64,000 bases of DNA from Eupeodes corollae. Taxonomy: Eukaryota > Arthropoda > Insecta > Diptera > Syrphidae. How positions within the stretch are numbered: position 1 is the first letter of the stretch; every line of letters begins with the position of its first letter. Shown here one piece after another: positions 44,421-55,382 of this stretch. The position numbers were made by a program, and so were the translations under genes. A model generated the notes under the pieces. It saw only the letters and a program-made list of their open reading frames with translations. It was not told where the DNA came from and did no database searches. Location: NCBI RefSeq assembly GCF_945859685.1, contig NC_079147.1, positions 210,121,578 through 210,185,577 of the forward strand, read 5' to 3'.

Positions 44421-46430
44421 AAATTTGTATGTAAAATTACCTAAAACAAACAAAAAGTATTAAAAAAAGTACGTAAACGCCTTAGAATGTCATACTTACT
44501 ATTTTCGTTGTATGAAGTGGCCATGATTAATACTAATATTAAGGCTGTAACTTCTAAACACTTTGTGTGTAGCCTTTATTGTACAAAGCCAAAGACTAAA
44601 AACTAAAGTACAAGTTTTTTATGATGTCTATTTTGACTGGGCTTATATAGTTTGAGCTACGTTGATAAAAAATGTAAGTTAACAAGATGTGTTTATTTTT
44701 TTCTCATCTCAATATAATTGTCATTCCGACTCGTATCGCTTGGTTGCTTGGATATTCAAAGACTTTGCCTTACATGTTTTCAAATAACTTAACCAAATAT
44801 TTAAGAATAAACCCCTTTTTTTAAGTTTTTAATTTAACGCTACACGCACAACTCATCAGTCTCATCATTTGCCAGACATTTTAAATGGAGAAAATGATTT
44901 ATAGCCAGCAATTAATTTACCAGTTAATTGCATATCTTTATGTTTTTTAGCATCTCTTTTCGCAGAATGTACCTCTAGAGAGTGCAGTTCTGCAGACTTC
45001 CTTAGCTCTAAGGTGTATATTGCGTCAGCCCTGAAGCATACACAATAAAGATACCTTTGTAATAACTTTCCTCCAGTGAAATTTTAAAAAATCACTCAAC
45101 CCTAATTTGTTCCTTCAACTAATTTATCCAAAGCTGGAAAGTTAAGTATGTCTATAGTTTTGTCCAGAAGGTATCATTAAGCCGCCTTCCCAATTCAGTC
45201 GGCTATACGACAAGGAAAAAAATGCAAATTTATACGTGCCTCATATGCGGCAGATAGGCGCACATATAGAAGATTGACTGACCGCATTTTGCCTCATTAT
45301 AAACGATAATCAGCGCCATAGGTGAGGGGTTGTGAATTACAGGTTCATGACCAAGATCAGTTTTGCTGATGGCAAACAAGCACCTCTCACCAGTTAATTC
45401 TTGAATATACTTATTTATAAGAACCATGATGAGCCAGCATGAGTGAAGTTGGAGTGCATACGAGTATATGCTTCTTAAATATTCCAGAAATAAGGTAATG
45501 AAACGGTTTCACGGTCGAGAGAAGATTCAAAGGTAAAGCTAAAGCATGTTCATAATTTCTTAACATTTGGTTGGGTTTTATGCGTTCTGCGCGCGTTTTC
45601 AAGTGCATTTATTATGAGGAACACAATAGGAGTCTCAGTTCCTTTCGTAATGGTTGCCAAAATGGAAGATTTTAAAAATTTACAATAATAAAATATTCTG
45701 AAATTTTTATGAATTTTTCATTTTTTGAATATTAGTTATTCTTTTCTCATTTTGAAATTACACATTTTTGCAGAATAGATATTTAAAATAAATCGCATTT
45801 GAATATTAGTCTCGATTCATAAAATAGCCTTGGCATTCATAGAGTTACGAAGTTCAAGTAATTATTCGAAACATCTATGGAAAGTTGGTAGGATTTTCGA
45901 ATTGATTATTAACATATAATTCTTGAGCGGTAACCACGTTTTCTGCCTTTAGCTAAGTTTGAACTATGATTTCAGAATTGAGATTCATCTTCATACCGCA
46001 TAAGATTCATATTGGATTCGTTAGTTTCTTATAAAGAGATTGACTAAGTATGATAATGAAGATGATTTGTGCCCATGAATGGCCTCAGGGACTGTTATTA
46101 TGATTTTTGGTTTTGAGAATAGTGGGAGTATTTTTTTGTATTATTATTTAATGCAGGCTTAACTACAAATTTATGAAAACAAACGAGAAAAGACTGAATT
46201 ATGATGTTAATGTTTCATAATGATTTGATGGAGAGATAGGCCTTAGGTTCTTAATATAAAAGGGCCTTTAGGTCGAGATTTTATGTAGGAGTACGATTAT
46301 ATGGGTTGAGTGATCACGATTTGTATAGGTTTTTAGGACAATGCAATTTTATACTATTTTTTATGGCGGTTCAGGTCCCGAAGAGTACAAAAGCCGTGTG
46401 TCTTTCGGTTTATTTACATATGCTTACATG
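44421..46430. other. AT-rich stretch without recognisable features
   Basis: Minus-strand open frames around 45.2-45.6 kb show no family resemblance. No TIR or tRNA-like motif was seen. Confidence 0.45.
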
Positions 46431-46434
46431 GTCA

Positions 46435-46770
46435 GGAGTTTTGATCTTTAAATGAGTTTTTTGTTATTAACTTCCCAAATGAAGTTATGGTAAAATGTTC
46501 GATTTGTCGAATTGAAAATTTTGATGTTTCAAGGTCCCTAGAATATAGATTTATGGTTTCTGGAAAGCCATAATGGATCTGTAAATGTACATACATATAC
46601 ATATGTACGTTCGGGGTACTAATTCTAGTCGTCCACATCTCAAGAACCAGAAAATGAATTTTGTTTTACAGATATTATCTCACGAACCAATAATGCTAGC
46701 GACTTCAATAAAATTTTAAATAGTAAATTGAAACGTGATTTATAATTGCTATAAATTCGAAAAAAAAACT
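46435..46770 (+). repeat. Interspersed repeat R172, copy 3 (non-array part)
   Basis: GTTATTAACTTCCCAAATGA, CGATTTGTCGAATTGAAAAT, TTTCAAGGTCCCTAGAAT, a TACATATACATATGTACG palindrome, CTCAAGAACCAGAAAATGAA and ATCTCACGAACCAATAATGC run in the order of copy 2 read on its own strand. After about 46,770 the similarity ends; the tandem array is not present. This shows that the array is a separable part of the repeat. Confidence 0.72.
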
Positions 46771-46919
46771 AAAATAAAAACAAAAATATCCGTGACCTCG
46801 AATAAAAATACGAGCAAGAAATTCGTCGAAACGTTAACTTTTTGATTTCTATCATATTTTTTTTTAGAAAAATACCAATTTGCAGCTTTTTTTTTCAAAA
46901 AATTGAAACGTAAACGTGG

Positions 46920-46965
46920 TTTCCATGGTATGACGGTTATGCGTTGGACTGTACTGCGTAAAGTG
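46920..46965 (+). mobile_element. Possible SINE family 1 head fragment
   Basis: CATGGTATGACGGTTATGCG then TTGGACTGTA resembles the SINE head GTGGCATGATGGTTAGTGCG, ATGGACTGTCA. About 40 bp, box B absent. Weak. Confidence 0.4.
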
Positions 46966-46989
46966 CTCCTAAGTCCACATTAAGGAAGA

Positions 46990-47330
46990 ATGATCGGGTT
47001 GTGGACTTAGCCCAGCTCAAGTGTTTCCTGTGTGGAAACCAAGGGCACCCTGCTAGCTATAGGGGTTGCTCTTAGGTCCAACAAATGAAACAAAAACAGG
47101 CCAATCAAAAAGCCGAAGTATGTAAGACGAACAATTCGACAGGTTCCAACACAAAAATTCGTAGATCCAAAATTTTCCTACACCCAAATGGTGAAAGGGA
47201 ATGGGAACACGAGACAGGCTCCACCAACAGTATTCTCAAAGCCTGACATTGTAGCCTTGTTGCTAAGCATTCAAATAACAAGGCTGCAAAGTTATATAAA
47301 GTAGCAAAGCAAAAGGGCAGAACATCTCTA
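46990..47330 (+). pseudogene. LINE E ORF1 C-terminus with CCHC zinc knuckle
   Basis: LKCFLCGNQGHPASYRGC is a C..C....H....C knuckle with the H.A.Y.GC form seen in jockey-type ORF1 (gag-like) proteins. It is followed by a K/Q/N-rich tail. In the family it binds element RNA. A stop follows the knuckle. Confidence 0.7.
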
Positions 47331-47369
47331 ATCTTTGTTGTCTGAACTGGCGCAATTTAGACCATAATG

Positions 47370-47890
47370 GGTGTGCTGCCGGAGACGCGCCTTAATGTCC
47401 TAGCTGTGAATGTAAATTCACTGATTAGGATTGAACGAAGAGAAACATTTTCCAATTGCTGAAACACTTCAATTTGTCTATGGCTAACGAAACCAAGCTA
47501 AACCACAAACACAAAATGACTTATAAAAATTACAATATCGTAAGAAAAGACCGGTCCGACTCCACTCAAGGGGGCGTTGTCGCTCTCTTTATACGAAAAG
47601 GCATTTATAATAAAGTCATAATCAACAATGAATTGCTAAAGATCAAGACTGCTCCGCTGCTTACTTACTTTGTTTCAGAACTAATACTGAGCTTTGAAAA
47701 AAACTATTTCATCTTGGCCAGTGATTTGAACGCAAAACATGAAGATTGAGGAAATCAACATAGTAATCCCTGAGGAAGCCATCTTTTTAATTTGATGAAT
47801 CTTTACAGCGTTGAATATGGCGTCGAAACTACTTTCAAATAGTCGAGTACGACATGCGATCACTGCCTTATTCGACACAGTCAAAAGGCA
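47370..47890 (+). pseudogene. LINE E endonuclease N-terminal half
   Basis: LNVLAVNVNSLIRIERR (the usual N.NSL..R..E), then MANETKLNHKHKMTYKNYNI, RKDRSDSTQGGVVALFIRKG and ILASDLNAKHEDWGNQHSN. These are the ETKL catalytic Glu region, GG.A..I, and the GDFNAKH..W block (here SDLNAKHEDW). Frame intact for 97 codons at 47,456-47,749. The C-terminal SDH block was not found. Confidence 0.8.
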
Positions 47891-47980
47891 ATAATTAATC
47901 TACAAGCTTTCTGTAATAGGTTTATGAACCATATTCATAAAACTCTATAAGATGATGCTTGAGAACAATATGGCTATTGA

Positions 47981-48136
47981 CTTCAAATGTAAAACAGGCA
48001 CTTCTCAAGGCTGTGTTTTAAGACCTTTATTATTTTCATAATTTATTAAATATGTTAACTTCAAATGTCAAACAGGCGCTTCTCAAGGCTGTGTCTTAAG
48101 ACCTTTATTATTTTCATTATTTATTAAAGATATTGA
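47981..48136 (+). repeat. 78-bp tandem duplication inside LINE E RT
   Basis: CTTCAAATGT at 47,981 and 48,059 begin two copies of 78 bp (26 codons) with about six differences. Both code for the GTSQGCVLRPLLFS-type palm block (family PQGS..GP.LF). The second copy continues LFIKDIENH. A duplication in frame of one RT block, later diverged. Confidence 0.8.
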
Positions 48137-48259
48137 AAATCACATCCAGCAGACGATCTCATTATTATGTTAGTTAACTTGTTTACTCTACAGATTTAAA
48201 TCAATAAGATACTAAAGTTGAGATCTCCAAATAAACTGTTATATGAAAATTGTCAAAAA

Positions 48260-48770
48260 TGCTTTAAACAGCTTGTGGTCTAATTTTTTTTAGTAAAAAC
48301 TATTTGTATATATTTTCCAAATTACATTCTTCAACGGTATAAAGAATAGCTGCCTCTGCTATTGTTAATAAATATATGGTCATTAGGAATTAGAAGAACT
48401 AGAAAATGTAAAAAGATATTTTTTTCAAAACTGGCTACCTAAGAACACCCCTAATTATGCCATCCATATGGATTCTGGATTTCCATTTTTCTAAGAAAAC
48501 TTCAAGGCAAATGCAGGTTACACTATCAAGATCATGACTCGAAAACGAATTCTTAAGATAAGTTTCGATAGTGATAATAGCCAAGTTAAAGCATGATATC
48601 GATCACATTGCGAACCGATAATTTCAAAGAATTAAAAATGTCTTTAAACGACTGCATAGCTCGCATAGACCAAAGGTTATATCGGAATTGAATGGAAATA
48701 GTTTCTCTTTCAACATCAAGGATTGTTTATCGACAATGAAGTCTTGCCCTTGATGAAAACATTTATTTAC
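48260..48770 (+). pseudogene. LINE E C-terminal segment
   Basis: RYFFQNWLPKNTPNYAIHMD, SGFPFF and YTIKIMTRKRILKISFDSDN. The L.KNTPNY.......G.P motif is one I recall from the C-terminus of some LINE proteins (compare the segment split by the foldback element at 56 kb). Frame breaks are present. Confidence 0.5.
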
Positions 48771-49199
48771 AGTTTCAGAAAGGAGCTTGATTTTCAAAGT
48801 CAGATCTGATTAAAATCTTGTTTGTTTGCTCTGCAGCCTTGATGAGAATGAAAATAGAAACTTTGTAGAGTTGTGTTCAATCTTACAGGCAATCCGAACA
48901 CAAAATTATAACGCAAGTTTTTTTTCGTTAGAATAATGCATCAATATTTTGAATGGTAACCGTAGTTGAAAACGTTTTAGGATATATTTTTATATGTCCT
49001 AAAGCAAGAAGTAACCACTACTGTTTTGCACGTTAGAAAATAAACTTAGAATGCATATTATTTTCGTTGTAGAGACTAAAAGCCTGTTTTTTATTATTTT
49101 GTATTTTTGTTTTGACTAAACTAAAAGTCTATAGTTAAATTAATTATAAAAGTAGACTTAGCTAAAAGTCACAGGTTGTTATGCTACAAATTAGTCGTT

Positions 49200-49244
49200 G
49201 GCCCTCGGCTTAAAACTGTAGGTCTCCTGCATCCCAAACAGTTC
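49200..49244 (+). mobile_element. SINE family 1 short fragment
   Basis: CTCGGCTTAAAACTGTAGGT then CTCCTGCATCCC matches TTCGGCTTAAAACTGTAGGG, CCCTTCCATCCC at 63,290-63,320. About 40 bp, next to a minus-strand LINE fragment. Confidence 0.55.
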
Positions 49245-49910
49245 TCGACAAAGGAATAATATCTCGAAATTCATCTCTAGACAATTTTAAAAGGTGCTCT
49301 TTGAGCATGACAGTCCCATACTTAAAAAACTCCACTGGAATACCATTCGAACCGGCTGCTTCATCTTTAAGCGTCCCCAGCGTTTCAACCAACTACCTTA
49401 ATGTAAATGCACATTCCAGAGAGTCCATTACGACTCTCCAGGCCTCCGAATTGCTACTTTCTGGCAATTATTTCAGGATTTAAAAAGTTCCATAGCCAGT
49501 TTCTAAAAATAAGCGGAGTTCTTACAAGATGCTAATCGGACTGCTTGCTGTTCGGCGTACAACTTTTTTTAGTCTTACAATTTGTTATTTGCAAAGCTAT
49601 TTAAACTTATTGGCCTCTATATAAAAACCCTTCGATATTCCTTGCGCAGAGTTACGGAAAATCCTCAACCACGCAAATTATGTTTCTCGAACTTTTAGAC
49701 ATTCTTCGTCAAACCAAGGTTCATTTCTTCTATTTCCTTTCTTTTGGCTGTGTCCTTCTTGTAAACATGAGGCTTTCACATTCCGTTCTAAATGGGAAAA
49801 ATCCTCGATTTGAAGTGGTTGGAGTTGAAAGTCTAGAGATTCATTTACACTATTGAATGTATATGATCATTTTTCGAAGTCGTCTTCGAAGTTCTTACAG
49901 TTCAAATACA
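49245..49910 (-). pseudogene. LINE fragment (RTE-like), linker and RT start
   Basis: Minus strand: WFDEEC-like WTLVRRRMSKSSRN region near 49,700, then TLRKEYRRVFI, NCKTKKSCTPN-type basic segment, VESLGTLKDEAAGSNGIPVE and FFKYGTVMLKEHLLKL. LK...A.GSDGIPAE..K.G is the first RT block of RTE-like elements; Asp of GSDGIP reads Asn here. The element stops just after, so only about 0.65 kb remains. Confidence 0.66.
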
Positions 49911-49924
49911 TCGGTAGAATAGTA

Positions 49925-50400
49925 AGACGGATGTTGTAAGTTTTAAATTTCTAGAATCGAAATCTCGGAAATGAAAGTTCAATTGAATATCTCGAAAATT
50001 TCAAAAGTATTTCATGTTATACAAAATATTTTTATTATCATCAAATAATTGTCCTACAACAATCCAATTGTCGTAGTTTTTAAGTGAAAATATTTAAGAA
50101 TATAATTGTTAATTGTTTTCGGTTAAAATATCTCGGGAATCAAAAACAGAGAAATCAAATTCATGTTATCATATACAAAATAATTAAGTTATGTTTGTTT
50201 TTTAGAAAAATCTAATTGAGCAACTTTTTTCACGAAAAACGAAAAACAATTTGATAAAAAATAGTTTACTCCAATCTTATTGATTTTAACCTTTTCTTTT
50301 ATCGTAGACAAAATATTGTTATTCATATTTTGGACAACTTTTAAAAATATTGACAGACGGGCAAAGTATTTCTTTTTATTCCGAAATAGTTTCCAAAATT
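49925..50400 (+). repeat. Array units related to repeat R172
   Basis: Three diverged units with AATATCTCGAAAATTTCAAA, AAAATATCTCGGGAATCAAA, CAAAATATTTTTATTATC and TTTTTAGAAAAATCTAATTG. The words have the same order as in the arrays at 13 and 23 kb, but the spacing is shorter (about 135-150 bp). No end motif was found. Confidence 0.5.
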
Positions 50401-50689
50401 TAAGTCGTAGTTAGTTTTCAACAAATGTCATTATTTTAGACCTGAACTTAATAAAAAAAGTTATATTTTTTAAACTGGAACAGATAGTAGAATTTAATAA
50501 TTTGAAAAATTCTCTAACAATTTTGAATAAACTTCAAAGTTATTTTACTCTCCTGAATAAATATTGAACACTTTGTGGAACTTTACTGACATTTTTAAGG
50601 AAAATCAGTGAAATATTCATATTTACAAATACCTTAAAGGTTGAACCAAAAGTCATTGTAAAAAGCTCTTGCTTTTAAAAAGCTTATGA

Positions 50690-51080
50690 AACGGTTTGTA
50701 ATTCTTTTTTCTACAATTAGATTCTGTATTTTTAAATGCTCTTCTCTAGCAGGTAAATTCTTGAAATGTTATTTAAAAATATGTGGACAGTTAAAAAAGA
50801 TTCCAAGAGTTCCTCAGGACTCCATTCTCAGACCGATACTATTTTCAACAATCAAATAAAAGAACTGTGACAAATACTTTCAGGAAGGGACCAAATTTCT
50901 TTGTTTTATCGTTGCAGTCATAACTTTTTGATTAAAAAAAGCTGTGTTCCCTCAGTATTCAATTCACCTATTAGCACGAAAAATAAACAATCATCTTAAA
51001 CGGTTCCCAAGCGCTATCTTTCTTTAATTATTCCATAAATAGATTTAATCTTCATTCCAATAGTTCACTTTACGGGTAAG
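50690..51080 (+). pseudogene. LINE reverse transcriptase palm fragment
   Basis: KAYETVCN (like the KAFD.V block) followed about 120 bp later by RVPQDSILRPILFSTI (family GVPQGSILGPILF). The ADD block is not recognisable. Very decayed. Confidence 0.5.
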
Positions 51081-51199
51081 TTCATTAACCAAGTTTTTCA
51101 GTAGGTCTGTGTATTTTTCTCCCCCCCCTTTCCCCCTTGAAATAACAGCACACAAAGATTCAGTATTTTACTCATGATTGCACTTCTTCAGAATATTTC

Positions 51200-52560
51200 A
51201 ATTATTTATTCCCGATGTAAAGATATGATGTTTGTATCAATTGCGTAACGCTTCGCAATAATTGCCTTAGCACATCATACCAATCAGAAGTCAGTGCTAT
51301 CTCTGGAACAATAACAGAGCTAGCTCTCAGATGCTGTGATATCTGCTTGTCCCGAAAAGGAGAACTTATGTATATCAAAACATCAACAAACAGTTATCCA
51401 TCTGTCTTGAAGAGTGTTGTTGTTGTGAACACCGTGTAAATCACCGATACGATGGAAGCTGTAAATCTGTGTGGTTGATTAGAAGTTATGCCTTTGACCT
51501 ACCTTCGGAGCTGGATTGACCAGCTTCTTGGTGGATCACTGTCTTATGATCTGCTCTAGTTTCTGAAGTCTTGTATTCGAACTTCATCATCAGTCATGTA
51601 GCCTACTACGATACAGCTTGGTCCATGTACGTATAGATAGAGATGTGATGCTTCCATAACAGTTCTTATTGAATCTTACCTGGGGATCAAGTGTGATATC
51701 GTGTGTGTGTTGGACCATCAGGGAGTCCCCTAGACTGCAAGAGAGAGAAGAGCGAGGAGGTTTCGCAAGTCGCAACTATTGTGCGCGGCTTCCAAACTCG
51801 TTTGACGTTTTCTATTTTGCGAAACGCAAAGCGATTAGGCTTCCGTGTGGTGCACAATTCTGTTGCATAGTATATTATAGTTGTTGTTGTCTTTGTTGGA
51901 ACCGATTGGAACGGTATATATCTCTTGCCAACACATCGAAGAAGTGTTGCAGCTTGCAGCAGGAAGATTCAATTGTGGACCACTTTGCTGTCTTCAGACA
52001 GGAGACCTGGTTATTTTTTCTAATATTTTATTTTTCCAACTAGGAACATATAAATGCTGTCTCGCAGGTTCTGTTAGTTTGTTGCGATTTCTGTCACCGG
52101 TGACCCAATTATTCTTCCTCAAACTGGAACTGGATTCTGGTTCTTCTCTATAGCTCTGGCTTGCGATAGAGAACATAGAGTGTGTTCCAAAAGAGGCGCA
52201 CTCATATACTTAGCTGATGGACCATAAAGAATTAATTGAGGTGCAATGGACCGAGATGATGGCTGTGGCTTTGGCTTTAGCTTGGAGGCTTTGGATTTAT
52301 TCTTTGATCTGGACATTGTTCGTGGATTGTCCGGCGTCGTCTGTCGGCTGTGATGAATTTAATTGGCCAACTCTTTGTCGTCTTGGTGTATATTTTTTTC
52401 CCAATAGACTGCATTACGGCGAACGGCGACTGCGACGACGACTAAGAGCGACAGCGACGTGTAGATTGTTAAGCGTTGTTGATACAAAATGTCGACCACA
52501 AACTGATTAAAATTGTGATCAATCCATCCATCTTTCGATCTATCTCTCTGATATATCATG
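51200..52560. promoter_or_regulatory. GC-richer island, possible host promoter or leader exon
   Basis: This 1.3-kb zone is clearly less AT-rich than its surroundings and has CpG-containing runs on the minus strand (GTCGTCGTCGCAGTCGCCGT near 52,430). Open frames on both strands lack family resemblance. On the minus strand a frame from 52,316 starts MSRSKNKSKASKLKPKPQPS with a good start context (CGAACAATGT) but ends after 65 codons. It resembles the zone at 20.4 kb in base pattern. Coding status unknown. Confidence 0.3.
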
Positions 52561-53735
52561 TCCGTGGAATGGGTTTCGTATACGTAGATGAAATAGGTTG
52601 CACTATGCCAGGAGAGATGGCTTTTACATGCGGTTGAATAAACATGAGCCTAGAGGTGTTGTGATTCCATTATTCTAGAGGAGATTTGAAGCCTTTTCTT
52701 ATAGAGGTTTTTCTTTGTTTCGAACTCTCTTCTTGTTAAGGAAATTTCAGTTTTTTGTTCTTTGTTTGTTGTTTGTTATGTTTTAATATGGAAACGAAGA
52801 AAAAATGTCTTAATTAGTTATTTAAACCTTTCATGGACTTCTAGGTTAATTGGTAATGGGAATCCGTTAGAAGTTTGGAGATGGTTAATATATTATTTTA
52901 TGAATTTAGTTTAATTTATGTGAGATTTTCAGCTTTTGTAAATTTACTGAATTTAATAAAATTAATGATTGTGTATATTAAGCCTTCAAGACTCTAAACT
53001 TTTAAAACACAGGAAATGTTTAATCAAATGTGGATATAAGTTTCTGAAAAGTCTAACAATGAAGTGCCCTATAGTTTTTTTTTTCTTTTTTAGCATAATA
53101 AGTATTTCGTATCCAATCATACTGAATTTGTGTCTTAAATTTTATCTTTTTTCAGTGAGATGAAGTTCCATTTACTCAAACAAACAACTTGAAAACGGTT
53201 TCATCAGAATATAACACATTTCCAAAAGACAAAGGAATCCGTGAGATCTGAGTACATGACACAGTAATTTTTGTTCGTGTATAAGGGGTAAGTTTTTGCA
53301 CAAATGTTATAATAACGTTGAAAAAGATTTTATTTAGTTAGTTAAGGTTTTAAAAAATTAATGGCTTTTTAAAAAGGCAGACTAATGGTATTACCAACAT
53401 TTCGCAACAAATTCCAATGTCCACGGAGGTTATAACGATTTTTATTTAATTAGACAAATTTGTGTAATTTAACGCGAGTAGTTCCTGCAGTATTTTCTAC
53501 ACTTGTACTTAAAAAAAAGTTTGTTTTACCAAACTTAGTGACAGCTGTCAAAAATTTTCAGATTGAAAACCACACGTCTAAGAAAATGTCCTTTACACTT
53601 AAAGTTGTCAATAAAGTTGAATCAATAAAAACTACACTAAACCAAAAATATACACACTCTTAAATTGCCTTACAATTGTTACCACTATAATGGTGGTTTC
53701 ATGCCTTTCGTTGTTCTACCGATATTTTTATAAAC
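52561..53735. other. AT-rich stretch without recognisable features
   Basis: No motif or frame with family resemblance was seen. Confidence 0.45.
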
Positions 53736-53736
53736 A

Positions 53737-54075
53737 GTGTTCTATCGAATCAGCCAGCTGCATTTCCTCCTAAAACAATTCAGTTGTAATACTCGTGCTT
53801 CGAGGAATGCACATCAGTTTAACCTTGAACTCAATTTCGGACGTATTGTCAAGTATAGAGATTCTTTTTTTAACCACACATCTAGAATGTGGAATGCTTT
53901 ACCCTGCTATGTTTTTCCCTATCATTTTGATATTCAACACTTTAAGACCAATGTGCATCGGTATCTCCTCTTTAATCCTTCCCTATTTTCTTAAAGCTCG
54001 CACTGTGTTTAAACTTCAAACATGTTCAGGGTATTAATAACCCCTTCAGTGCCCGTTTATGATAAAAAAAAGTTC
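53737..54075 (+). mobile_element. Non-LTR retrotransposon family A copy 3 (3' end only)
   Basis: The frame 53,737-53,994 gives HFLLKQFSCNTRASRNAHQF, NLELNFGRIVKYRDSFFNHT and RMWNALPCYVFPYHFDIQHF, then NVHRYLLFNPSLFS and a stop. The first part matches the C-terminus of copy 1 (KQFNRNTRASRNAHQYTLEP). After the stop, GCACTGTGTTTAAAC, CCCCTTCAGTGC and GTTTATGATAAAAAAAA match the 3' ends of the other copies. A typical strongly 5'-truncated LINE. Confidence 0.85.
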
Positions 54076-55382
54076 AATTCGATGGAACAATTTCAGATTC
54101 AAATTGTTAAAATTCGTTGTTGCCTCGGTGATATTTTAAATTGATGCTTATAAAATATCTTAATAAAAGAATCAAATTGACTGTGTTTGAATAAAATTCT
54201 TACTTTATTGTTTTTTTGGAATGTCGTAAGCTTTGTCGGTCACGGGAATGCGTTTTTTAACGAAACAAAGTGAACTAAGAACATTTTCCAGTCGTTTGAG
54301 TAAGTGTCTGGTTGCTCTATTCGGAATAAACATATTTGTTGAAAAATGACTATAACATTGCTTTGTGACAGCTTTTTAGGTATCAATTTGACTACCACCT
54401 TACGTATATCAAATTTGATCATTTTGATTGTCATTTATCAACAATCATCTTAGCCGATTCCACACCTGAGCTCGCTATCACTTTACACGAAATGAAATAA
54501 TTTCATTTTGCAGTCAATTCATAGATACAATACTTCTTCCATTAACCCAATATCTTACTTCATACACATTTGTTTAGGGAACTATGTATAGAATTGAAAG
54601 ATAAGGTAAGCCCTTGTAAAGGGACAATGGGCAAAAATTTATTGGACATGTTTTGTAATTCAGGCCACAACTCTTCGCATCATCGGTAAAAAATGAACAA
54701 CTCATTTCCCAGTTATGACTTCTGGAAAAAATCGGGGATCTGTAACTAAACGCGATAAGTTCAATTCCTAATTTATTCTGACTGCAACTGTCTTCTAACG
54801 CAACAAAATCAAAAACAAAAGAAAAATTAAATTTGCGACACGAATTTATTTTTGTTTTTTTCAATAAATTGTATATTTTGTTAATTTACGGAACTCTGTA
54901 TTTAAATAACTATTAATTTTAGACCAAACCAACCTTAAGACAGTTAAAATACTTAAACGATTGTAATCAATTCAAATGTAATAGATTTTCGCATATTTAA
55001 GTATGTATTCAATTACGATGCGTTTTGATGAGAAAAATGTATCCCCTTTCGAGCTTAAATAATGCTATTTTATCGCACTTTCCAGTGATGTTCAATTTAT
55101 ATTTTTACATTAGATACAATTTTCGATTTTTAAAGTACCAGGTCACCGCTGACTTTTGTTCCAAATTTCAATGTTTGTCGACGAATTTTATCGAGGCGAT
55201 AGTACTGGTCTACCTAGTGCCCAGTAAAGAGACTTATGAAAATTAAGGTACTAAATATTACTAAATATTGTAGTATTTTCCTTGGTGATGGGACTTGGCT
55301 AAAACAAGTTTCCAAAAAAAAAGAACAGCACTTTGCAAATGAAATAAGGAAAGACGAGTTTTGTTTTGTTTTATAATTCAAT
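54076..55382. other. AT-rich stretch without recognisable features
   Basis: Nothing with family resemblance was seen on either strand. Confidence 0.45.

Larger units (their letters stand above)
46985..48770 (+). mobile_element. LINE remnant E (gag-like tail, endonuclease, RT pieces)
   Basis: A zinc-knuckle piece, an endonuclease, then short RT palm and C-terminal pieces occur in LINE order on the + strand. The RT fingers and the catalytic YADD block are deleted. The end was not identified. Frames change often, so this is an old copy. Confidence 0.7.

Noticed and set aside
51669..52043. Cysteine-rich small protein (124 residues)
   Set aside because: Low-complexity C/W/R content from a TGTTGT-rich stretch, with no conserved spacing and alternative frames equally open.
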